DNA of 64,000 nucleotides from Daphnia carinata (taxonomy: Eukaryota > Arthropoda > Branchiopoda > Diplostraca > Daphniidae), in NCBI RefSeq assembly GCF_022539665.2, contig NC_081333.1, positions 5,578,971-5,642,970 on the forward strand, read 5' to 3'. The translations under genes were made by a program, and so were the position numbers. How positions within the stretch are numbered: position 1 is the first letter of the stretch; each line of letters begins with the position of its first letter. Shown here piece after piece: positions 34,101 to 47,102 of the stretch. Under the pieces are notes generated by a model that had not been told where the DNA came from, searched no databases, and saw nothing but the letters and a program-made list of their open reading frames with translations.

Positions 34101-37100
34101 ACATTGAATACACGTATATTTGATGCTGTTTGAATGTAGATATTGAAACTGATTCTATAACACTATATTCACATTGAATACACGTATATTTGATGCTGTT
34201 TGAATGTAGATATTGAAACTGATTCTATAACACTATATTCACATTGAATACACGTATATTTGATGCTGTTTGAATGTAGATATTGAAACTGATTCTATAA
34301 CACTATATTCACATTGAATACACGTATATTTGATGCTGTTTGAATGTAGATATTGAAACTGATTCTATAACACTATATTCACATTGAATACACGTATATT
34401 TGATGCTGTTTGAATGTAGATATTGAAACTGATTCTATAACACTATATTCACATTGAATACACGTATATTTGATGCTGTTTGAATGTAGATATTGAAACT
34501 GATTCTATAACACTATATTCACATTGAATACACGTATATTTGATGCTGTTTGAATGTAGATATTGAAACTGATTCTATAACACTATATTCACATTGAATA
34601 CACGTATATTTGATGCTGTTTGAATGTAGATATTGAAACTGATTCTATAACACTATATTCACATTGAATACACGTATATTTGATGCTGTTTGAATGTAGA
34701 TATTGAAACTGATTCTATAACACTATATTCACATTGAATACACGTATATTTGATGCTGTTTGAATGTAGATATTGAAACTGATTCTATAACACTATATTC
34801 ACATTGAATACACGTATATTTGATGCTGTTTGAATGTAGATATTGAAACTGATTCTATAACACTATATTCACATTGAATACACGTATATTTGATGCTGTT
34901 TGAATGTAGATATTGAAACTGATTCTATAACACTATATTCACATTGAATACACGTATATTTGATGCTGTTTGAATGTAGATATTGAAACTGATTCTATAA
35001 CACTATATTCACATTGAATACACGTATATTTGATGCTGTTTGAATGTAGATATTGAAACTGATTCTATAACACTATATTCACATTGAATACACGTATATT
35101 TGATGCTGTTTGAATGTAGATATTGAAACTGATTCTATAACACTATATTCACATTGAATACACGTATATTTGATGCTGTTTGAATGTAGATATTGAAACT
35201 GATTCTATAACACTATATTCACATTGAATACACGTATATTTGATGCTGTTTGAATGTAGATATTGAAACTGATTCTATAACACTATATTCACATTGAATA
35301 CACGTATATTTGATGCTGTTTGAATGTAGATATTGAAACTGATTCTATAACACTATATTCACATTGAATACACGTATATTTGATGCTGTTTGAATGTAGA
35401 TATTGAAACTGATTCTATAACACTATATTCACATTGAATACACGTATATTTGATGCTGTTTGAATGTAGATATTGAAACTGATTCTATAACACTATATTC
35501 ACATTGAATACACGTATATTTGATGCTGTTTGAATGTAGATATTGAAACTGATTCTATAACACTATATTCACATTGAATACACGTATATTTGATGCTGTT
35601 TGAATGTAGATATTGAAACTGATTCTATAACACTATATTCACATTGAATACACGTATATTTGATGCTGTTTGAATGTAGATATTGAAACTGATTCTATAA
35701 CACTATATTCACATTGAATACACGTATATTTGATGCTGTTTGAATGTAGATATTGAAACTGATTCTATAACACTATATTCACATTGAATACACGTATATT
35801 TGATGCTGTTTGAATGTAGATATTGAAACTGATTCTATAACACTATATTCACATTGAATACACGTATATTTGATGCTGTTTGAATGTAGATATTGAAACT
35901 GATTCTATAACACTATATTCACATTGAATACACGTATATTTGATGCTGTTTGAATGTAGATATTGAAACTGATTCTATAACACTATATTCACATTGAATA
36001 CACGTATATTTGATGCTGTTTGAATGTAGATATTGAAACTGATTCTATAACACTATATTCACATTGAATACACGTATATTTGATGCTGTTTGAATGTAGA
36101 TATTGAAACTGATTCTATAACACTATATTCACATTGAATACACGTATATTTGATGCTGTTTGAATGTAGATATTGAAACTGATTCTATAACACTATATTC
36201 ACATTGAATACACGTATATTTGATGCTGTTTGAATGTAGATATTGAAACTGATTCTATAACACTATATTCACATTGAATACACGTATATATGATGCTGTT
36301 TGAATGTAGATATTGAAACTGATTCTATAACACTATATTCACATTGAATACACGTATATTTGATGCTGTTTGAATGTAGATATTGAAACTGATTCTATAA
36401 CACTATATTCACATTGAATACACGTATATTTGATGCTGTTTGAATGTAGATATTGAAACTCACTGTATTACACTATATTCACATTGAATACACGTATATT
36501 TGATGCTGTTTGAATGTAGATATTGAAACTGATTCTATAACACTATATTCACATTGAATACACGTATATTTGATGCTGTTTGAATGTAGATATTGAAACT
36601 GATTCTAGAACACTATATTCACATTGAATACACGTATATTTGATGCTGTTTGAATGTAGATATTGAAACTTTTGTATAACACTATATTCACATTGAATAC
36701 ACGTATATTTGATGCTGTTTGAATGTAGATATTGAAACTGATTCACATAACACTATATTCACATTGAATACACGTATATTTGATGCTGTTTGAATGTAGA
36801 TATTGAAACTGATTCTATAACACTATATTCACATTGAATACACGTATATTTGATGCTGTTTGAATGTAGATATTGAAACTGATTCTATAACACTATATTC
36901 ACATTGAATACACGTATATTTGATGCTGTTTGAATGTAGATATTGAAACTGATTCTATAACACTATATTCACATTGAATACACGTATATTTGATGCTGTT
37001 TGAATGTAGATATTGAAACTGATTCTATAACACTATATTCACATTGAATACACGTATATTTGATGCTGTTTGAATGTAGATATTGAAACTCCATGTTTCA

Positions 37101-40100
37101 CACTATATTCACATTGAATACACGAACATTTGATGCTGTTTGAATGTAGATCATGAAACTGATTCTATAACACTATATTCACATTGAATACACGTATATT
37201 TGATGCTGTTTGAATGTAGATATTGAAACTGATTCTATAACACTATATTCACATTGAATACACGTATATTTGATGCTGTTTGAATGTAGATATTGAAACT
37301 GATTCTATAACACTATATTCACATTGAATACACGTATATTTGATGCTGTTTGAATGTAGATCATTGAAACTGATTCTATAACACTATATTCACATTGAAT
37401 ACACGTATATTTGATGCTGTTTGAATGTAGATATTGAAACTGATTCTATAACACTATATTCACATTGAATACACGTATATTTGATGCTGTTTGAATGTAG
37501 ATATTGAAACTCATTCTATAACACTATATTCACATTGAATACACGTATATTTGATGCTGTTTGAATGTAGATATTGAAACTGATTCTATAACTATATTCA
37601 AATTGAATACAGGTATATTTGATGCTGTTTGAATGTACATATTGAAACTGATTCTATAACTTTATATTCAAATTGAATACACGTATATTTGATGCTGTTT
37701 GAATGTAGATATTGAAACTGATTCTATAACACTATATTCACATTGAATACACGTATATTTGATGCTGTTTGAATGTAGATATTGAAACTGATTCTATAAT
37801 ACTATATTCACATTGAATACACGTATATTTGATGCTGTTTGAATGTAGATATTGAAACTGATTGTATAACACTATATTCAAATTGAATACAGGTATATTT
37901 GATGCTGTTTGAATGTAGATTTTGAAACTGATTCTATAACACTATATTTACATTGAATACACGTATATTTGATGCTGTTTGAATGTAGATCATGAAACTG
38001 ATTCTATAATACTATATTCACATTGAATACACGTATATTTGATGCTGTTTGAATGTAGATATTGAAACTGATTCTATAACACTATATTCACATTGAATAC
38101 ACGTATATTTGATGCTGTTTGAATGTAGATATTGAAACTGATTGTATCACACTATATTCACATTGAATACACACAATATATTTGATACTGTTTGAATGTA
38201 GATCATTGAAACTGATTCTATAACACTATATTCACATTGAATACACGTATATTTGATGCTGTTTGAATGTAGATATTGAAACTCATGTATATAACACTAT
38301 ATTCACATTGAATACACGTATATTTGATGCTGTTTGAATGTACATCATGAAACTCATTCTATAACACTATATTCACATTGAATACACGTATATTTGATGC
38401 TGTTTGAATGTATATATTGAAACTGATTCTATAACACTATATTCCCATTGAATACACGTATATTTGACGCTGTTTGAATGTAGATATTGAAACTGATTCT
38501 ATAACACTATATTTATATTGAATACACGTTTATTTGCTGCTTATTGAATGTAGATATTTAAACTCACTGTATCACACTATATTCACATTGAATACACGTA
38601 TATTTGATGCTGTTTGAATGTAGATATTGAAACTCATTCTGAATCACACTATATTCACATTGAATACATGTATATTTGATGCTGTTTGAATGTAGATATT
38701 GAAACTGACTCTATAACACTATATTCACATTGAATACACGTATATTTGATACTGTTTGAATGTAGATATGAAACTGATTCTATAACACTATATTCACATT
38801 GAATACACGTATATTTGATGCTGTTTGAATGTAGATATTGAAACTCACTGTATCACACTATATTCACATTGAATACACGTATATTTGATACTCTTTGAAT
38901 GTAGATATTAAAACTGATTCTATAACACTATATTCACATTGAATACACGTATATTTGATGCTGTTTGAATGTAGATATTGAAACTGATTCTATAACACTA
39001 TATTCACATTGAATACACGTATATTTGATGCTGTTTGAATGTACATCATGAAACTGATTCCATAACACTATATTCACATTGAATACACGTATGTTTGATG
39101 CTGTTTGAATGTAGATATTGAAACTGATTCTATAACACTATCTTCACATTGAATACACGTATACTTGATGCTGTTTGAATGTAGATATTGAAACTGATTT
39201 TATAACACTATATTCGCATTGAATACACGTATATTTGATGCTGTTTGAATGTAGATATTGAAACTGATTCTATAACACTATATTCACATTGAATACACGT
39301 ATATTTGATGCTGTTTGAATGTAGATATTGAAACTGATTCTATAACACTATATTCACATTGAATACAGGTATATTTGATGCTGTTTGAATGTAGATCATG
39401 AAACTGATTCTATAACACTATATTCACATTGAATACACGTATATTTGATAATGTTTGAATGTAGATCATGAAACTGATTCTATAACACTATATTCACATT
39501 GAATACACGTATGTTTGATGCTGTTTGAATGTAGATATTAAAACTGATTCTATAACACTATATTCACATTGAATACACGTATATTTGATACTGTTTGAAT
39601 GTAGATATTGAAACTGATTCTATAACACTATATTCACATTGAATACACGTATATTTGATGCTGTTTGAATGTAGATATTGAAACTCACTGTATCACACTA
39701 TATTCACATTGAATACACGTATATTTGATGCTGTTTGAATGTAGATATTGAAACTGATTCTATAACACTATATTCACATTGAATACACGTATATTTGATG
39801 CTGTTTTAATGTAGATATTGAAACTCACTGTATCACACTATATTCACATTGAATACCCGTATATTTGATGCTGTTTGAATGTACATCATGAAACTGATTC
39901 TATAACTTTATATTCAAATTGAATACAGGTATATTTGATGCTGTTTGAATATAGATATTGAAACAGATTCTATAACACTATATTCACGTTGAATACACGT
40001 TTATTTGATGCTGTTTGAATGTAGATATTGAAACTGATTCTATAATACTATATTCACATTGAATACATGTATATTTGATGCTGTTTGTATGTAGGTATGG

Positions 40101-40353
40101 AAACTCACTGTATCACACTATATTTATATTGAATTCACGTATATTTGATGCTGTTTGAATGTAGATATTGATACTGATTCTATAACACTATTTTCACATT
40201 GAATACAAATATATTTGATACTGTTTGAATGTACATCATGAAACTGATTCTATAAAACTATATTCACATTCAATACACGTATATTTGATGCTGTTTGAAT
40301 GTAGATGTTTAAACTCACTGTATCACACTATATTCACATTGAATACACATATA
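31107..40353. repeat. 70-bp satellite array, main segment (about 132 units)
   Basis: About 9.25 kb of head-to-tail 70-bp units. From about 32400 to 37060 the units are almost identical; towards both ends they become diverse and mix 'gattctataac' and 'cactgtatcac' variants. A single aberrant junction is at about 33987-34020. The AT-rich unit has no open frame of its own. The function is unknown; such arrays are common in pericentromeric or heterochromatic DNA. Confidence 0.97.
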
Positions 40354-41023
40354 TGTAAAGCATCTTCCCGTGTGGGAAGACTGACTTTACGGAATTAAGA
40401 CAATAAAAATATACTGAACTCAGAGGCGTTTTACCCACAATGATTAATATATTTTCCTAAGCTAGGTATTAGAATACAAAGGGAATTTTAATAAAGAATA
40501 TAAGAATCGTCTTGCGATACAATAGGGAAACTAGAAGTGAAGGGAGATAATTGTAATATAAGCTTACCGTGGTAGCACGAGTTGAACACGAGAACAAAAC
40601 AAGTGTAAGACAAAAAATGTAACACAACTCGGCGGTCAATTAAGGGAGGCTCCAGATGATTTGAAACCGACTGTTGAAGTCGTACACACGTCCGAGACTG
40701 ACTTTCTTCAGATTCCGGGTTCATCAGGAAACTTTGCATATTGGCAAATTGGTGAGTTGCTGTGCGAGTATTTGCCACCAATCAAAGATGTTTAAAATGG
40801 CGTGATAATGGTGTGATGATGGGCGTCGCCCGTGCCGCCAATCAAAATGTTTTATAAGTGGCGTGATGCTGATGACACATGGATGCGTCATCTAGCTAGC
40901 AGGTGTTCATCTAGGTCACCCGCGCTGCGTATGTTGTGGTGCAATTAATATGTTCACCCTTGATGATTAATCAAGATGTGAAGAAGAAGTATATGTTGAA
41001 GATGTCTATTTAGCTTTGTTACA
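40354..41023 (-). mobile_element. Solo LTR inserted in the satellite
   Basis: 670 bp. Read on the minus strand it starts TGTAACAAAGCTAAAT and ends ATGCTTTACA, like the LTR at 18377-18892. TATA at 40350-40353 and 41024-41027 is the target duplication; joining the flanks restores a normal satellite unit. No internal genes. Confidence 0.85.
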
Positions 41024-42670
41024 TATATTATACTCTTTGAATGTACATCATGAATCTGATTCTATAACACTATATTCACATTGAATACAGCTATATTTGA
41101 TGCTGGTTGAATGTAGTTATTGAAACTCACTGTATCACACTATGTTCACATTGAATACAAGTATATTTGATACTGTTGCAATATACATCATGAAACTGAT
41201 TCTATAACACTATATTCACATTGAATACACGTATATTTGATACCGTTTGAATGAACACATTGAAACTCACTGTATCACACTATATTCACTTTGAATCTAT
41301 TTGGTACTGTTTGAATGTACATCATGAAACTGATTCTATAACACTATATTCACATTTAATACACGTATATTTGATGCTGTTTTAATGTAGATCATGAAAC
41401 TGATTCTATAACACTATATTCACATTGAATACACGTATATTTGATGCTGTTTGAATGAAGATATTGAAACTCATTGTATCACACTATATTCACATTGTAT
41501 ACACGTATATTTGATACTGTTTGAATGTACATCATGAAACTGATTTTATAACACTATATTCACATTGAATACAGGTATATTCGATGCTGTTCGAATGTAA
41601 ATATTAAAACTTACTGTATCACACTTTATTCACATTGAATACACGTATATTTGATGCTGTTTGAATGTAAATATTGAAGCTCACTGTTTCACACTATATT
41701 CACATTGAATACACGTATACTGTATGCTGTTTGAATTTAGATATTAAAACTGATTCTATAACACTATATTCACATTGTATACACGTATATTTGATACTGT
41801 TTGAATGTACATCATGAAACTGATTTTATAACACTATATTGATATTGAATACAGGTATATTCGATGCTGTTCGAATGTAGATATTGAAACTTAATGTATC
41901 ACACTATATTCACATTGAATACACGTATATTTGATGTTGTTTGAATGTAGATATAGAACCTTACTGTATCACACTATATTCACATTGAATACACGTATAT
42001 TTGATACTGTTTGAATGTAGATATTGAAAGTCACTGAATCACTCTACATTCACATTGAATACACGTATATTTGATACTGTTTGAATGTAAATCATGAAAC
42101 TGATTCTATAACACTATATTCACATTGAATACACGTAATTTGATGCTGTTTGAATGTAGATATTGAAACTCACTGTAGCACACTATATTCACATTAAATA
42201 CAGGTATATTTGATGCTGTTTGAATGTAGATATTGAAACTCACTGTATCACACTATATTCACATTGAATACAGGTATATTTGATAATGTTTGAATGTAGA
42301 TCATGAAACTGATTCTATAACACTATATTCACATTGAATACAGGTATATTTTATGCTGTTTGAATGTAGATATGAAAACTCACTGTATCACACTATATTC
42401 ACTTTATACACGTATATTTGATGCTGTTTGAATGTAGATATTGAAACTCACTGTATCACACTATATTCACATGGAATACATGTATATTTGATGCTGTTTG
42501 AATGTAGATATTGAAACTCACTGTATCACACTATATTCACATTGAATATACGTATATTTGATGCTGTTTGAATGTAGATATTGAAACTCACTGTATCACA
42601 CTATATTCACATTGAATACACGTATATTTGGTGCTGTTTGAATGTAGATATTAAAACTGCTTCTAAACAC
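41024..42670. repeat. 70-bp satellite array, right segment (about 23 units)
   Basis: Diverged units of both variants, often alternating, in the same orientation as the main array. The last unit merges into 'actgcttctaaacactttattc' and ends at the giant inverted-repeat element. One unit-sized piece (42725-42777) is repeated inside the tip of that element. Confidence 0.95.
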
Positions 42671-42677
42671 TTTATTC

Positions 42678-43677
42678 GGTAGCTGGAGAAATAGGAGCTG
42701 GAGAAATAGGACCCGGAGATTTTGGTGCTGTTTGAATGTAGATTTAAAACTGCTTCTAAACACTTTATTCGGTAGCTGGAGCTGGAGAAATAGGACCCGG
42801 AGATTTAGGACCTTAAAATAGGACCTGGAGAAATAGGACCCGGAGAAATAGGACCCAATCTTCATTTTCAACATTTTTTGAAGGGTCCTATTTCTCCATC
42901 ATAAGGGTCCTATTTTTCCTTGGTATTGGTCCTATTTCTCCAGCTTCAAACGACTAAAAATCGAACGATTATTCGTCCGATATTTAAGAAGAAAACCGAA
43001 AGGCTTATATTGGTTTCTGCACTTTAAACACCGTTATCAATATGACGTGTTTTCACTCCATCATAATTTTTTTTGAATTAGTATTCGTAATTTTTTTGCA
43101 TGATTATATGCTTTATCTATTGCTTTTTAGAGCTCATTTAATAGAAAAGTAATTTTGTTCGCACAGTATTTGGATTTTTGCATTTGACATTTTCTTACTG
43201 GTGTTTTCAGGCCTACCATCACCCTCCCTTTACTTATGTCCTTATTCACTTTTTTTTCCTTTTTTCTTCGTGCCTCAATGAGGATTCTTGGGAGGGTGTA
43301 TAAGTACCTCTTAATACACAGACAAATAAGAAAATTATTATATAAAAATAATTTAAGAAACGTTAATTTAATAATGAAACACTGTTTGCCCTTGCACAAA
43401 ATATTGTTCTTGCCTTTTGTGGACAAAGGAAAGAACTATGCCTACATGGTAAGCACGAAAATTGAATGAGTTCCGTGGGGTTTTTGGTGGGTGCTAGGAA
43501 CGAGATTTTTTATCATGATGTCTAGTTCAGTATTACTACCATTTGATGAATTATGTATATAGAAATATTATTACAATCTTACACAAACTATCGTCTGAAG
43601 CAAGGACAAAAGAAAAAGACTACTATAATTCAATCTTGATTCAAATACCATTTATTTCTTTATCACATTTTTAATTC
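42678..43677. repeat. Left terminal inverted repeat of the giant element
   Basis: Sub-repeat tip (42678-42945) with AAATAGGACC words in both orientations and an internal duplication that includes a piece of satellite, then unique sequence matching the complement of 50059-50740. Shared landmarks include 'ttactggtgttttcag', 'aataatttaagaaacg', 'ggtgggtgctaggaacga' and 'gattcaaataccatttattt'. Confidence 0.7.
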
Positions 43678-43852
43678 CGTAGCATGCATTTCACACTTAG
43701 GAATTAGTTCTCTAAAATTTTCAATTTAAGTATTAAGTAATTAAAAATGGATTACGCAAACATTCGTAAGAGTTTTATCAATTGTACAAATAGTTTATTT
43801 CTCTCATTGAGCATAAGCATAGATACAGAACTATCGGGTGTCTTTCACTTAC
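43678..43852. other. AT-rich spacer inside the giant element
   Basis: Lies between the left inverted repeat and the first AKT exon. It does not contain the expected last AKT exons. Confidence 0.5.
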
Positions 43853-44369
43853 CACTTGCGGCTTGAACGGTGGTGGAATCTGCGTGTAGGAGACAGGGTA
43901 AAATCAAAACATTCAAATACCACCTGCACGCCTACGTACCTTCCCTTGAACTAGATCTGTCCAAGAAATCGGTAGGAAAAATGGATGTAGAATGATTTCT
44001 TGATAATCTTCCGAGCCGCCTCCTAATCTCTTATGTGGATCCTTAGCTAAAAGCCCACCAAGAAGATCTTTCGCTTCCGGCAATAGGGTTCGAGGGAATC
44101 TAACTTCTTCCAAAAGAATACGGTCAAAGAGAATGTCGCAATCCCGGTCGTAAAACGGAAAGTGACCGCAAATGAGCTCATACATGACAACACCCAAGCC
44201 CCACCAACGTACTGCACTCCCGTAGTCGTTTTCTTCCAAGCTTCGGGGGCAAGGTACTCGGGGGTTCAGCAAATGTTTTGGCAGTCCGTCCGTACGTGGT
44301 ATCCTCTTTACAAAGTCCAAAGTCAGCAATCTTTATGTGTCCATCTTTGTCGAGTAACAAATTTTGCAG
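43853..44369 (-). pseudogene. Akt: AKT-type protein kinase fragment, two exons
   Basis: Exon 43940-44369 (minus) starts after an acceptor at 'ttaccag' and encodes the kinase region from '[20 protein letters not shown]' (DFG motif) through '[20 protein letters not shown]', '[13 protein letters not shown]' and 'SWTDLVQGK', then a GTACGT donor. A second exon of 27 bases (43853-43879) follows and reads IPPPFKPQV before a GTAAGT donor. Both match AKT/RAC kinases at exactly this place. Frame changes flank the activation loop (about 44240-44290), and 'VRWW' replaces the family's D-x-W-W. The N-lobe, catalytic HRD segment and C-terminal tail are absent. It is a truncated genomic copy with introns, not a retrocopy. 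Confidence 0.85.
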
Positions 44370-44429
44370 CTGGTAACAAAAAATCATTTCGTAGGTGAAT
44401 TTCCAAGAAACAAAACCATTTATCTATCA

Positions 44430-44580
44430 GGTTGTTTCCTTAAGGTCCCTAGTTGGGAGTACTACGGACGTCCTTACTTGGACGTCTGCAGGATGGCAAA
44501 TCCGTACGTTCAGTGAACGTACGTATTGGAACATCCGGGGAATGTCCGGATCACGGCAGCCAAAGGACGCAGGAAAATTT
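44430..44580. repeat. GGACRTCC-rich block 1
   Basis: Contains GGACGTCC, GGACGTC, ACATCCGG and ATGTCCGG words, many palindromic, plus an inner palindrome 'cgtacgttcagtgaacgtacg'. The same style of block occurs at 52360-52515, 54300-54535 and 57245-57405. Confidence 0.55.
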
Positions 44581-44789
44581 GTAATGGAAATAGCCAATTA
44601 AAATAAAACCATAAATTCTTTGTAATAGAATTACATTTCATTTATTTTTACAAAATACAAATAATGAAACAAAAAATTACTCAAATTCTAAGCCCGGCGC
44701 GGTTTTGATGGCGTCAGCACGGGGCGAAGCCATATGGAAGATTGTTCTGTAGCAGCCTTGAATTATACAAATAAAAATTAGTACAAAAT

Positions 44790-46725
44790 TTAGATTTCAT
44801 CGGACAAAGTCAATGGTACATTTTCCGTTTCTGATCGCATACCCTCGCCAGTAGCTTCGACGACAGCTTTCGGGGTGTCTTCGGCCGTCGATTTGGCAAA
44901 AACGGCCATCGATTCAATGACGATGGCTTCATAGCCAACATGAGGTCCTAAGTCTGACCAAAACGTGGGATTGTGCCAGTAGGGTTTGCCAGCGCCGGTT
45001 ATGTTTTCTCCCGCTAAACGACCAGACACGACAGCGTGATCATGATGTTCAACACGACGATGACCCAGTTTGATATCGTAAAAGCAGGCAGCATCACCAG
45101 CCTAAAATTTCCATAAACAAATTCCGTTTCAATTTTGTGCAACTCACATTTTAGAAGAACTTGTGTTTGCAATAGCTTCATATACTATCTAGCAACAACA
45201 TCATGGAAATCAGTATTGGAAAATGTTTTATCATAATTTATAACCATAATAACGTTACGTAAACAGAAATGCCTACCACCCAGACGTTAGAACGCGCTTC
45301 AAGTTCAGCATCGACTCTGTAACCGCCTAAATTGGGGTCAATTTCCAAACCAGAGGCGATAGCCAAATCCGTGTTAGCATCCAGACCGACAGCAACAACA
45401 ACATGGTCTGTTTTAATCTAACGAAAACAATTGAGAAAAATGTCAAGTTACACTTTTAACAAGACTACTACGCAGCTAGTGATACCTTTTGTCCATCCTG
45501 CAAGGTCAAAACAACCTAATCATCTTCCACGGTTGCTCCCTGAACGTGCGTCTTGGGTAAAACCTGAACACCTTCACCCATCACCTTCTCGGTCGTCCAT
45601 CGGATCAAATATTTCGGAAGAACTTTGCCCATGTTACCATCTTCAGGAAAGACTTGAAGTACTTCCAGTCCACTTGTTTTGGCTAAATAAAAACAAAATA
45701 ACTGGTTCCATTACATCATTTCTCAACAGTTCAAACTGAAGGGCGATAATGTTAGCTATTAATTCTCTCAGATACTATCTAGCAGGAAAATAATCACAAC
45801 TGTTCAACATTCCATTAGGTTGTAATCGCAGATGTGTAATCTAAAGCGAATAATTTTTATGTATCTTTTACCTCTTCTTCCAAGAGCGCAGGCAAGTTCA
45901 CTGCCGTGTAATCCACCACCGATGATCGAGTTGGATTTGACTTGGCGAGAGATGGATTCGAGTCGCCTGAAGTCACCAATGTTGCGGAATAGTGTTACCT
46001 GCTCCTGGACATTTTCTGGGGCACTGCTTAGCGATGGCAACGATTTCGGTTTGCCACCTAAGACGATAATAAATTAATTTAGTTAATAGTTGAAAATGCG
46101 TCTAAGGGAAATGATAATTAAACAATGGCTCTCAGATACTATCTAGCAGGAAGATTATCAAAGTTTTTCAACATTCCAAAAAGTTATAATCGTCGAGGAC
46201 TTTAAATTTTAGATAAATACGAAAGAAATTCACCTGTGGCTATAAGGCCACAGGTGAAGGTGATGGTATGGCCTTCATCTAACTCAGCTTTGCGACCAAC
46301 AATGTCCAGATTAACTACATGATGTCCTCGCACAACTGAAACGCCAACATTTCTTTGGCAACTAATTCCACGGGACTGCAGTAGAATTCATCCTGTTCAC
46401 AGAACAAACTGGATCCAAAAATAAGTCACATTCGTTAAAATAACGCAACACAAAATTATAACTTTAGACAATCACCTTCACTCTTTTCCGTTCCACTGCT
46501 TAAAACGAAGTTTGTTTGGCACTTCTGGATCGTCACTGAACCATAGCTCTTTCGAAAGGGGAGGCCTCATGTAAGGTAGGTGATTTTCTTCTCCAATGAC
46601 TGAGACCTAGAACGAATGATTCAATTAAAAATGGCGAGATAAAATGAATTACTTTTTTACCTTTGCTTGGGGTCACGGGATTTTATGGCACGGAAGGCGG
46701 CAAATGAAGAAGTACCGGCTCAGGT
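44790..46725 (-). pseudogene. Aifm1: Apoptosis-inducing factor (AIFM1) fragment, seven exons
   Basis: Exon-like blocks on the minus strand in AIF order: 46661-46720 ('FAAFRAIKSRDPK'), about 46491-46608 ('[17 protein letters not shown]'), about 46236-46395 (ending 'CGLIATG'), 45872-46057 ('ESISRQVKSNSIIGGG', NAD-binding fold), 45486-45682, 45277-45417 ('[17 protein letters not shown]') and 44790-45101 ('[19 protein letters not shown]'). AIF is a mitochondrial FAD-dependent NADH oxidoreductase that also acts in cell death. The mitochondrial targeting part, first FAD-binding glycines and C-terminal end are missing, a TAG stands at 45516-45518, and the exon at 46.3 kb is frameshifted. The copy is dead but retains introns. 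Confidence 0.87.
45766..46205. repeat. Related ~75-bp repeats in consecutive AIFM1 introns
   Basis: 45767-45840 and 46132-46205 share 'tcagatactatctagcagga', 'ttcaacattcca' and a 'gttataatcg' end, in the same orientation. A weaker third match (atactatctagca) is at 45180-45240 in a further intron. Confidence 0.6.
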
Positions 46726-46729
46726 TAGT

Positions 46730-47100
46730 CAAAAGTAATTGAAAACATTACTTACCAAATATAAGGGACTATCAAAAAAGGGAAAGTCAGAGCAAGCAAT
46801 CACACACAATGGACAACTAATAGCGTCGGTTGTAAAGGCGGGAAAAAAGTTAATTTGCAGTGTTGCGCAATTTACAATCATAAAAAAAAACATTTTTTAC
46901 TGAACAAATCGGCTGCAGTATCTGGCAATGTTGTTATGTTTACATTTTCATGACAACATAGCGTCTGCTAGCCCAGCTCTGCTTTCTACAAAGGCTTTGT
47001 TGTGTTGTTTTTGTTTCATCATGTTCTGATTGCAGGTTATTAGTGACAAATGCGAAGCTTATTAGCCGTTGGGAGCTCTGCGTACTCGTTAAGTTATCTA
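46730..47100. other. Intergenic stretch between AIFM1 fragment and next gene
   Basis: AT-rich with no recognisable coding exon. It separates two divergently oriented genes, so any promoter for the plus-strand gene should lie here, but I see no clear TATA box. Confidence 0.4.
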
Positions 47101-47102
47101 AA

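Noticed and set aside
36549..36746. Open frame inside the satellite
   Set aside because: It is a chance reading of the 70-bp unit created by small indels; the translation is itself repetitive.
31107..40353. Regular repeats that could suggest a CRISPR array
   Set aside because: Units are head-to-tail without unique spacers, 70 bp long and AT-rich, in a eukaryotic context; this is a satellite.
40488..40781. 97-codon open frame on the minus strand
   Set aside because: It lies wholly inside the solo LTR and has no domain; LTRs of this family do not show a conserved frame at this place.
43853..44369. Functional AKT or SGK kinase
   Set aside because: The N-lobe and catalytic loop are absent and the activation loop is frameshifted; AKT rather than SGK because of the [10 protein letters not shown] and PPFKPQV signatures.
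44790..46725. Functional AIFM1 gene
   Set aside because: A premature TAG, a frameshift and missing N- and C-terminal parts make it a pseudogene fragment.
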